Assembly (NCBI GenBank): GCA_937881575.1
Contig: CALGEI010000156.1
Coordinates: forward strand, 1 to 50,004
DNA length: 50,004 bases
Direction: 5' to 3'
Source of the DNA: an uncultured Flavobacteriales bacterium
GTDB taxonomy: Bacteria > Bacteroidota > Bacteroidia > Flavobacteriales_D > Sanyastnellaceae
Numbering within the stretch: the stretch's first letter is position 1; every line of letters begins with the position of its first letter. Below are positions 18,084 through 24,850 of this stretch, piece by piece. A model generated the notes under the pieces. It was not told where the DNA came from, did not search any database, and worked only from the letters and a program-made list of their open reading frames with translations. The position numbers and the translations under genes are program-made.

Positions 18084-19262
18084 TCAAATCAACTCGACGG
18101 TCATCGCTGACGCACCGCCACCTCCATTGCAAATGCCCGCAGCGCCTTTTTTAAGTCCACGGCTTCTTAGTGCATGAATCAAGGTCACCACTATGCGGGA
18201 ACCACTTGAGCCCAATGGATGACCTAAAGCGACAGCTCCGCCATTGACATTCACTTTGTCCGCATCCAATCCGAGTAAGGCGACATTGACCAATCCAACA
18301 ACGGAAAAAGCCTCATTCAATTCCCACAAATCAATGTCCTTCAAATCCCAACCAGCCTTCTTCAAAGCCAATGGAACAGCCTTGGCTGGAGCCGTCGTAA
18401 ACCACTCGGGCTGGTGAGCCGCATCAGCCGCTGACACCAACTGTGCCAATGGCTTCAATCCCATTCGCTCGACCGCCGCTGCCGAAGCCAGAACCAATGC
18501 ACTCGCTCCGTCATTCAATGTCGATGCATTGGCAGCAGTGACTGTCCCATCCTTTTGAAATGCCGGACGCAATCCTCGAATTCGGTCCATTTTAACTTGG
18601 GTAAATTCTTCATCGCAGTCCACAATGACCGGGTCACCCTTTCGTTGAGGCACCATAACAGGAACGATCTCAGCATCAAATTGACCAGCAGACCAAGCTT
18701 TGGCCGATTTCTCGTAACTCGCTATCGCAAAATCATCTTGTTCTTCACGAGAAATCTCATGTTCCTTGGCACAGAGTTCTGCACAATTCCCCATATGCGT
18801 AGCGTTGTACACATCGGTTAAGCCGTCTAAGAGCATCCCGTCTTTTGCCGATATATCACCAAATTTGGTGGCCTTCCGGCCTGGTAAATAATGAGGCACT
18901 TGGCTCATATTCTCCATGCCGCCCGCTACCACGATGTCTGCATCTCCCAACGCAATCGCTTGGGAAGCCAAGGCGAGGGACTTCATCCCGCTAGCGCAAA
19001 CCTTATTGATCGTTGTGCAAGGCACTGAGTCCGGAATCCCAGCTCCCATGGAGGCTTGACGAGCAGGTGCTTGCCCCAATCCCGCTTGGAGGACATTTCC
19101 CATAAACACTTCTTGCACATCAGAACCGGCAATCCCTGCCGCCTCTAACGCGCCTCGAATGGCAATACTTCCGAGTTCTGTTGCTGGAACCGATGACAAA
19201 GACCCTAAGAAACTCCCCATCGGAGTTCGAACTGCGGAAACGATATACACTGGATTGGCCAT
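18084..19262 (-). CDS. Acetyl-CoA C-acyltransferase (thiolase)
   Basis: Thiolase of 392 residues. The nucleophilic Cys is C89 in NKVCASGMKSL, the His is in GGAVALGHPLGSSGSR and the second Cys is in GICNGGGGASA. Length and motifs fit a biosynthetic-type acetoacetyl-CoA thiolase, though a beta-oxidation role is possible. A near-perfect promoter lies 22 bp upstream. It is followed after 10 bp by the NlpC/P60 gene. Confidence 0.96.
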   Translation of the reverse strand: MANPVYIVSAVRTPMGSFLGSLSSVPATELGSIAIRGALEAAGIAGSDVQEVFMGNVLQAGLGQAPARQASMGAGIPDSVPCTTINKVCASGMKSLALASQAIALGDADIVVAGGMENMSQVPHYLPGRKATKFGDISAKDGMLLDGLTDVYNATHMGNCAELCAKEHEISREEQDDFAIASYEKSAKAWSAGQFDAEIVPVMVPQRKGDPVIVDCDEEFTQVKMDRIRGLRPAFQKDGTVTAANASTLNDGASALVLASAAAVERMGLKPLAQLVSAADAAHQPEWFTTAPAKAVPLALKKAGWDLKDIDLWELNEAFSVVGLVNVALLGLDADKVNVNGGAVALGHPLGSSGSRIVVTLIHALRSRGLKKGAAGICNGGGGASAMTVELI

Positions 19263-19284
19263 AAGAATGGGGTTTTAAAAAAAA

Positions 19285-19316
19285 CAAATTTAACGGGAGT
19301 TGGCTCCAAGAACCAA
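19285..19316 (-). promoter_or_regulatory. Promoter of thiolase gene
   Basis: On the minus strand, TTGG (19313-19316), 20 nt, then TAAATTTG (19285-19292), an exact match to the Bacteroidota -7 consensus. The ATG follows 22 nt later. Confidence 0.7.
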
Positions 19317-19551
19317 TGCATTCGCTCACTTTGGCATGGTGGTTGTCTCTTTGGTGGCAAGTCGTCTGGATAAAAGCATCAGACAATTTGGTTTAGGTTA
19401 AGCAAAATCGCTGGGAAACGTCCCGGCGATTTGTGTTTATATCCACTAAAAATCAACTACTTATCCTGACTCTACTTGAGAAAACCTGCTGACTTCGAAA
19501 CATCAAGGCCATGGTTTTCGTAGGAGGATTCGATTACAACACTTTGCGATT
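19317..19551. other. Intergenic region with one hairpin
   Basis: The 489-bp stretch between the thiolase and pseudouridine-synthase genes holds the thiolase promoter, a 12-bp hairpin at 19405-19432 and a doubtful 61-codon frame at 19552. I see nothing else in it: no tRNA, repeat or conserved frame. Confidence 0.6.
19405..19432. other. 12-bp hairpin with AACG tetraloop
   Basis: AAATCGCTGGGA and TCCCGGCGATTT pair across AACG, with one G-T pair. Neither side has a full T run (TTTGTGTTT on plus, TTTTGC on minus), so it may be a weak terminator, or part of a small RNA. Confidence 0.4.
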
Positions 19552-19737
19552 ATGTCCATTCCTGGTTTCCCCATCACCCACGCACCGAGCGCACTTGAAC
19601 AGTACAAAACGCTCATCCGCCATGTACACGGTGAACCGGTGATGATCCGCAGGGCGATGCGCATCGCATTCAGAAGCCTCAGTCCGCTGGAGTCCATCGA
19701 ACTTCGAGACTGGCTAGAAGCTCGGTACCATTTGTAA
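19552..19737 (+). CDS. Doubtful small hypothetical protein, 61 aa
   Basis: Frame from ATG 19552 to a stop at 19737 in an otherwise empty stretch. The predicted peptide is soluble, without signal or membrane segment, and its end (SPLESIELRDWLEARYHL) looks like an amphipathic helix. No homologue is recognised and no Shine-Dalgarno is seen. An overlapping frame on the other strand is about as long. It could be chance. Confidence 0.3.
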   Translation: MSIPGFPITHAPSALEQYKTLIRHVHGEPVMIRRAMRIAFRSLSPLESIELRDWLEARYHL

Positions 19738-19751
19738 AATAGAAAAAGGAC

Positions 19752-20711
19752 TTATCTAACAGGACGCGTTCCCTCTTCAGGTGATCGCGTTTTTTTATGC
19801 CCAGATTTTCCTGGAATGGCCTTGGGTCCCTTTCCTCCTTTCATCAATTGAAGGAATTCATTCGGAACCCGTGATTTCAGCTCTCTCGACTCTCCATCCA
19901 ATCCCGTTATCTCAAGCGCGTACAAGTGCAACCCTGACCGACTCATTGGGTCTGGAGCTTCCTTGCCTTTGCCGACAACCATGCAACTATGACGTCGCAA
20001 CCCTGACATCAGGACAGGAACATCATCGAAGCACATCCTAAATTTTAGCATGGTGTGCGTGGAAGTCGCTCGCATTGTTCGATATGGAAACTCCCGCAAA
20101 GGCCCTCGCTTTTTAGGGGAATCTGATGGTTCAAAAGCCGTAATCACATCGTCTGGAGGCAAGTGACCATCGACAACGACATACATACCACTCTCCATTC
20201 CTTCCCAGTGATCCTGCAAATGTTTCCGCAACTGAAGATCTTTCGCTATCAGGCAGATTCCAGACGATTCCTTTTCAATGCGATTCACAAAATGGACATC
20301 CTTGCATTCTGGACGGGCTTTGGCCATCCATTCCCGCATTCTCGTATAACTTGTTTTGACCTGTGGCTTTGGTGAAGCGAACACCATACCGGCCGGTTTT
20401 ACGTACCCTATCAATAGGTCGTCTTCGAAAACGATGTCATAGGGAGCCGGAATTGATTTCGGATCTTTTTGTGACGACCCTGAGGCCCCACCCAAGTCAA
20501 AATCTTTCGGCTTTACAGCCTTAGAAAGCGAGGTCCATGTGATGGTCACTCCAGCGGCAACGGTCGTTGAAGGGATCCGCACAGCGGTCCCATCCACTGT
20601 TACCAAACCAGCCTTAATCGCTGTTCTCGCTCTTGTGCGTGTCGAGAATCCCCCATGATCCATGAGAAAATCCAACAACACCATTTCTGATTCGACCAAT
20701 TTCCGTTCCAT
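19752..20711 (-). CDS. RluA-like RNA pseudouridine synthase with altered catalytic motif
   Basis: 319 residues: an N-terminal S4-like RNA-binding domain (~10-60) and a pseudouridine synthase domain of the RluA family (~90-290). The usual catalytic block HRLDxxTSG reads NRIEKESSG at 143-151, so Glu146 stands where the nucleophilic Asp is expected. The frame is otherwise intact and the surrounding motifs (YVKPAGMVFASP, SSGICLIAK, EITGLDGESREL) are well kept. A basic Gly/Lys/Arg-rich tail ends the protein. It may be an inactive RNA-binding or folding relative, or an enzyme with an unusual nucleophile. Confidence 0.85.
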   Translation of the reverse strand: MERKLVESEMVLLDFLMDHGGFSTRTRARTAIKAGLVTVDGTAVRIPSTTVAAGVTITWTSLSKAVKPKDFDLGGASGSSQKDPKSIPAPYDIVFEDDLLIGYVKPAGMVFASPKPQVKTSYTRMREWMAKARPECKDVHFVNRIEKESSGICLIAKDLQLRKHLQDHWEGMESGMYVVVDGHLPPDDVITAFEPSDSPKKRGPLREFPYRTMRATSTHTMLKFRMCFDDVPVLMSGLRRHSCMVVGKGKEAPDPMSRSGLHLYALEITGLDGESRELKSRVPNEFLQLMKGGKGPKAIPGKSGHKKTRSPEEGTRPVR

Positions 20712-20715
20712 GGCG

Positions 20716-20723
20716 CGAAGTTA
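20716..20723 (-). promoter_or_regulatory. Possible -7 element 4 nt before ATG 20711
   Basis: TAACTTCG on the minus strand (one mismatch to TAnnTTTG), then CGCC, then ATG. The same spacing recurs before other genes in the window. Confidence 0.3.
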
Positions 20724-20754
20724 CTCCTGTTCAGGTCCAAATCACTCGCCGCAC

Positions 20755-21486
20755 TTACTCCTCTTCTGGAGAAGATGAACTCATGGTATGAAAGACATTT
20801 TGAACGTCGTCATCTTCTTCTAGCTTTTCGATCAACTTCTCCACTTCCAGTGTCGCTTCTGCATCCAATTCTTTGGTGATGTTCGGCAAGCGTTCAAGAC
20901 CCGATTCGACAATTGCGTATCCATCCTGTTCTAGCTTATTCTGAAGGGTTCCATACGATTCAAACGGTCCGTAGATGACGATATTCTCGCCATCCAAATC
21001 CACATCTTCAGCACCATAGTCGATCAAATCCAACTCCAACATTTCAGAATCCACTCCTTCCGCCGTGATCTTGAAAAAACACAAATGGTCAAACATGAAC
21101 TCTACACTCCCACTGGTTCCCAAGTTGCCGTTGCCTTTATTGAAATGACTTCGCACATTGGCAACTGTGCGGTTGTTGTTATCCGTCGCCGTTTCCACGA
21201 AAACAGCAATGCCATGAGGCGCATAGCCCTCAAAATTCACCTGCTTGTAGTCTGAAGTATCCTTATCCGTTGCCTTTTTGATGGCGCGCTCGACATTTTC
21301 TTTCGGCATGTTAGCCGCTCGGCAATTTTGCAGAACAGCGCGCAACCTTGGATTCATCTCCGGGTCTGCACTGCTGCCCTCCCGAATGGCAATAATGAGA
21401 TCCTTGTTCAATCGGGCAAAAGTTTTCGCCATGGCTGCCCATCGCTTGAATTTGCGTGCTTTCCTGAATTCAAATGCTCTGCCCAT
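20755..21486 (-). CDS. YebC/PmpR-TACO1 family protein
   Basis: 243 residues with the typical YebC start (MGRAFEFRKARKFKRWAAM). Other conserved blocks are IREGSSADPEMNPRLRAVL, NMPKENVERAIKKA and YEGYAPHG-like FEGYAPHGIAVFVE; the acidic C-terminus ends EEDDDVQNVFHTM plus a Ser/Glu tail. The family has been linked to transcription regulation and, more recently, to helping ribosomes through difficult stretches. It lies 43 bp upstream of the RluA-like gene on the same strand. Confidence 0.95.
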   Translation of the reverse strand: MGRAFEFRKARKFKRWAAMAKTFARLNKDLIIAIREGSSADPEMNPRLRAVLQNCRAANMPKENVERAIKKATDKDTSDYKQVNFEGYAPHGIAVFVETATDNNNRTVANVRSHFNKGNGNLGTSGSVEFMFDHLCFFKITAEGVDSEMLELDLIDYGAEDVDLDGENIVIYGPFESYGTLQNKLEQDGYAIVESGLERLPNITKELDAEATLEVEKLIEKLEEDDDVQNVFHTMSSSSPEEE

Positions 21487-21594
21487 CTTCGTAATGCTCT
21501 TGTTCGGTGTAAATATCGCACATGACCAACAATCTTTCGCTATGCCCCAATGTCGTATTGCGCTGGCTGTTTCGAGCCCTTTGTCATCTCATCC

Positions 21595-21602
21595 TATCTT
21601 TA
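21595..21602 (+). promoter_or_regulatory. Possible -7 element 4 nt before ATG 21607
   Basis: TATCTTTA (one mismatch to TAnnTTTG), then CATC, then ATG 21607. A TTTC lies 21 nt upstream. It could drive the three-gene cytochrome operon as a leaderless mRNA. Confidence 0.35.
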
Positions 21603-21606
21603 CATC

Positions 21607-21972
21607 ATGAATATCCAGATTGTCTCTATAGGTCTCGTTGGTTTTCTAGTCATTTTGAACAGCTGTCAATACAACGTGGATTCCATGCTCTACGGAACTT
21701 CCGACTGCCCTGCCATTGAAGCCACTTATCAATCGCATATTTCCGGCATCATTGATAGTGAATGTGCAGGCTGTCACAGCGGAAACAATCCTGCTGCGGG
21801 GCTTGCTCTCACCAACTATGATCAAGTTGTTGCTGCAGTTAGCTATAGTGGTTTGACTCATCGCATTCAACTGCCGTTAAGTGATCCGGATGTTATGCCA
21901 CCCAATGGCGGTCTCGATGCCTGCGAATTAGACGCAATATTGAATTGGGTTGAGAGTGGCAGTCCTTATTGA
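21607..21972 (+). CDS. Cytochrome c-like lipoprotein
   Basis: 121 residues from ATG 21607. A hydrophobic signal ends in the lipobox ILNSC with the lipidated Cys at 20. One c-heme site, C53-x-x-C56-H57 (CAGCH), and a likely axial Met97 in DPDVMPPNGG are visible. Two more cysteines, C34 and C106, could form a disulfide. It should be a membrane-anchored monoheme electron carrier. An upstream ATG at 21550 would hide the lipobox. It leads a run with YceI (15 bp later) and the DUF5777 barrel protein, which suggests a shared envelope function. Confidence 0.88.
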   Translation: MNIQIVSIGLVGFLVILNSCQYNVDSMLYGTSDCPAIEATYQSHISGIIDSECAGCHSGNNPAAGLALTNYDQVVAAVSYSGLTHRIQLPLSDPDVMPPNGGLDACELDAILNWVESGSPY

Positions 21973-21987
21973 ACAAACATCGACTCA

Positions 21988-22545
21988 ATGAACAGCATGA
22001 AACATACTCTCTTCTTTTTACTTTTAAGTACCTGCGCGGCAGTCTCTGCTCAGCAACATATTACCCGTGCCGGCCATGTTCATTTCTTTTCTTCTACTCC
22101 GCTCGAAGACATTGAAGCCGATACGCACCAAATGAGTGCCATTTTGGATCTCAGCAATGAGCAGGCCGTTGGATTTGCTTTCCAAGTCCCTATTTTATCG
22201 TTTCATTTTGAGAAGGCCCTCATGGAAGAGCATTTCAATGAAAGTTATTTGGAAAGCGAACAATTCCCTCGTGCCACATTCGAGGGCATCATTGAAAATT
22301 GGGACGCACTCCCTGACAATGGCGATTGGAGTGATGTGGCGGCGTCAGGCATGTTGACCATACATGGCATTCAAAGGGAACGAATGATACAAGGACAAAT
22401 GAGGATGAATGGCGACTCTTGGGAAATCCAGGCAGCTTTCGATGTACTCACGGCGGATCATGACATTAAGATTCCTAAAATGGTTCAGAAGCAGATCGCA
22501 GATCGCATTGCGGTCACTGTGGAAGCTCAATTGACTCCACGATAA
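21988..22545 (+). CDS. YceI-family periplasmic lipid-binding protein
   Basis: 185 residues with a signal peptide (HTLFFLLLSTCAAVSA) and a YceI-type lipocalin-like barrel. Matching segments are VHFFSSTPLEDIEADTH, ILDLSNEQAVGFAFQVP, EEHFNESYLESEQFPRA and LTIHGIQRER. Known YceI proteins bind isoprenoid-like ligands such as quinones. An internal ATG at 21997 is an equally good start. Its position between a cytochrome and an outer-membrane protein fits a role in carrying a redox lipid, which is an inference. Confidence 0.9.
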   Translation: MNSMKHTLFFLLLSTCAAVSAQQHITRAGHVHFFSSTPLEDIEADTHQMSAILDLSNEQAVGFAFQVPILSFHFEKALMEEHFNESYLESEQFPRATFEGIIENWDALPDNGDWSDVAASGMLTIHGIQRERMIQGQMRMNGDSWEIQAAFDVLTADHDIKIPKMVQKQIADRIAVTVEAQLTPR

Positions 22546-22555
22546 GTTGTTTGCT

Positions 22556-23422
22556 ATGATTCAATTTTTCCATCCTCGATTTATTTTCGCTCTGCTTCTC
22601 GGAATTGTCTCCTTCTCGGCTTCTGGCCAAAGTCTACTGGATGAATTGAGCACCGAGCCCGCAGCGCACGAGGTAACCGCAACATTCAAAGACACCCGAG
22701 TCATCAACATGCAAAGCAACGAAACGCCCGGAGCAGGCGTGTTGCACTTCGTAATCGCTCATCGATTTGGAAGAATCAACGAAGGCCTTTATTCACTCTG
22801 GGGACTGGACAATGCGAGCATGCGCATGGCATTTGATTATGGTCTTACTGATCGTTGGAGCATCGGCCTTGGACGCAGCACTTTTCAGAAAACAGTTGAA
22901 GCCAGCGTCAAAGGAAAATTGCTCATTCAGAAATCGGATAACAGCATGCCCCTCAGCTTAACGTACTATGGCGTGACCATGGCCAACGGAATGCGCTGGG
23001 ACGATCCAGAGCGTGACAATCTCTTTTCTTCAAGACTCAGTTTCGTGCACCAACTGATCTTAACAAGCAAATTGACCGAACGAACGAGTGTCGCTCTCGT
23101 CCCTTCTTTGACTCACCGCAATCTGGTTAGCTTCACCTCACAAAGTCATGATCAAATTACGATCGGTATTGGAGGTCGACATAAGCTCACTCATCGGATG
23201 AGCGTGAATACAGAATACCACCTCCCCATCCAAGGATTGAATGATGGCACGACCAACAGTCTTTCTTTGGGAGTTGACATTGAAACTGGCGGACACGTAT
23301 TTCAATTGCACATTACAAATTCACAAGGGATGTTCGAGCGGGCATTCTTGACAGAAACGACAGGACGTTGGCTCGACGGAGATTTGTTTTTCGGTTTCAA
23401 CCTGAGTCGTGTTTTTTCATAA
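22556..23422 (+). CDS. DUF5777-like beta-barrel outer-membrane protein
   Basis: 288 residues from ATG 22556 (a TTG at 22547 is in frame). A signal peptide (FIFALLLGIVSFSASGQS) is followed by a row of amphipathic beta strands, with conserved pieces TFKDTRVINMQSNET, VLHFVIAHRFGRIN and WGLDNASMRMAFDYGLTDRWS; it ends in FFGFNLSRVFS. This matches the DUF5777 group of Bacteroidota, usually found beside YceI and cytochrome genes. The substrate or function is unknown. It closes the three-gene run begun at 21607. Confidence 0.85.
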   Translation: MIQFFHPRFIFALLLGIVSFSASGQSLLDELSTEPAAHEVTATFKDTRVINMQSNETPGAGVLHFVIAHRFGRINEGLYSLWGLDNASMRMAFDYGLTDRWSIGLGRSTFQKTVEASVKGKLLIQKSDNSMPLSLTYYGVTMANGMRWDDPERDNLFSSRLSFVHQLILTSKLTERTSVALVPSLTHRNLVSFTSQSHDQITIGIGGRHKLTHRMSVNTEYHLPIQGLNDGTTNSLSLGVDIETGGHVFQLHITNSQGMFERAFLTETTGRWLDGDLFFGFNLSRVFS

Positions 23423-23476
23423 AGCAGTGATTTGTTTTTCATTTTCTTTACTTTGGTATGGTAATTGTCCTTTAAA

Positions 23477-24277
23477 ATGAAAACAACCATGACTTCCAAT
23501 TTCACTTCATCCGCTTTTCTTTTGACAATTTCGCTTCTTCTCAATTCGATTGAGGCAAAATCCAGCGAATCATTCTCCAATGACTCGATTCCATTAGAAA
23601 AGAAAAAACCAACCAGTGAAGGTTACTGGGGCGGCATTTCGTTGAATATTGTTTCCATGGCTCAGTTTCAAGGAGACCTCGAAGATTACAATGCCTCACT
23701 TGGAGCTCCTCAACACTTGGGCATGAAATTGGATGATGCCACTGAAAGCTGGAGGTTCGAACTGAATCCATTTGAGTATCGTCAGCGGCTAATTGGAGAG
23801 TACATCGGCCTGACCACCGGGCTTGGATTTGATTGGTGGCATGTTGGAATTGATGATGAACACATGCTCTATTTCAATGAGGAAGAGGAGCGCGTGATGT
23901 CCACTGTAATGGGTGGCGACTCCATCAGCATTAGCAAGAACCATTTGGATGCCGTTTACTTGCGGCTTCCCATGCTTGTGAGCTTGAGAACATCGAGAAA
24001 CGGTGATCAAGGCATGCACATTGAAGCCGGACTCGTAGGAGGATATCGAATCTGGAGTCAATACAAAACCAACTACCAGAATGGCGGTGTCAAAACGGAA
24101 GAGACCGTGGGCGACTTTCTAATCAACCCGTACCAACTGCATGCTCGTCTCGCCATGGGGTTTGGCAATGTGAGTTTGTTGACGGAAGTCTCACTCCTCC
24201 CATTTTTCGAAGAAAACCGATCTCCTGCGCTTCACAGTTTATCCCTTGGCTTGCAATTTGCCTTCAACGGAAAATAA
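23477..24277 (+). CDS. Predicted outer-membrane beta-barrel protein
   Basis: 266 residues from ATG 23477, with a second ATG at 23489. A signal peptide (FLLTISLLLNSIEAKS) precedes alternating beta strands such as LIGEYIGLTTGLGFDWWHVG and YLRLPMLVSLRTS, typical of Bacteroidota PorT/OmpW-like barrels. It ends LSLGLQFAFNGK. No specific family can be named with confidence. It lies 54 bp after the DUF5777 gene and may belong to the same unit. Confidence 0.8.
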   Translation: MKTTMTSNFTSSAFLLTISLLLNSIEAKSSESFSNDSIPLEKKKPTSEGYWGGISLNIVSMAQFQGDLEDYNASLGAPQHLGMKLDDATESWRFELNPFEYRQRLIGEYIGLTTGLGFDWWHVGIDDEHMLYFNEEEERVMSTVMGGDSISISKNHLDAVYLRLPMLVSLRTSRNGDQGMHIEAGLVGGYRIWSQYKTNYQNGGVKTEETVGDFLINPYQLHARLAMGFGNVSLLTEVSLLPFFEENRSPALHSLSLGLQFAFNGK

Positions 24278-24313
24278 AATTGAACACATCGGGAAACGCG
24301 ATGTTAAAAAGTC

Positions 24314-24850
24314 GTGAAAAAGCACCTCCTTATTATCGGCAGCCCTGAACCCAGTTCATCAGGCTTTCTACTTCCTTTCCTTGATACTTTTCTGAAAGAC
24401 CCCCGTTTCGATGTCCGGATCTTGGTTGACCATCAAACCAATTATCAATTTGATCTCGCTCAAGAGCAAGACTCCATTGATTCAGCGCTGAGTGTCACGC
24501 TTCACTTCCCGATCTATTGGTACAGCATGCCGGCTTTAATGAAAGCATGGCTCGATTCCATTTTGACCTTCGGCTGGGCCTTTGATGCCAAAGGAGGTCT
24601 GCTTGAAGGGAAACCCCTTTTGAGCAGCGTCACAACTGGCGCTCCCTTGAGTTCGTATCAATCGAATGGCAAGAACTTAAGACCATTGGACACGTATTTG
24701 CACCATTTAGAGAGAACTGCCGAGTATGCTGGATTTAACTACATCGGCTTGGTCGCTACAGATCAAGTGCGAGGTGACAATTTGAATGCCGCCGCAAGGA
24801 AACAAAAAGAGGCTATTTGTGCCAAGCTTGGGATTAACGCAATAGCATGA
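24314..24850 (+). CDS. NAD(P)H-dependent oxidoreductase, flavodoxin-like fold
   Basis: 178 residues with a GTG start at 24314. It has the flavodoxin_2 layout: LLIIGSPEPSSSGF for the FMN phosphate, HFPIYWYSMPALMKAWLDSI, and VTTGAPLSSYQ. These match quinone/NAD(P)H reductases of the NQO/KefF group. It is probably a cytoplasmic two-electron quinone or azo-type reductase. The last 17 bp overlap the convergent surface-protein gene. Confidence 0.9.
   Translation: MKKHLLIIGSPEPSSSGFLLPFLDTFLKDPRFDVRILVDHQTNYQFDLAQEQDSIDSALSVTLHFPIYWYSMPALMKAWLDSILTFGWAFDAKGGLLEGKPLLSSVTTGAPLSSYQSNGKNLRPLDTYLHHLERTAEYAGFNYIGLVATDQVRGDNLNAAARKQKEAICAKLGINAIA

Noticed and set aside
19503-19697. 64-codon minus-strand frame in the 19.3-19.75 kb stretch
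   Set aside because: No start signal or similarity; it overlaps the equally doubtful 61-codon plus frame.
24288-24305. Hairpin ACATCG/CGATGT before the oxidoreductase gene
   Set aside because: Only 6 bp with no T run; may be chance.
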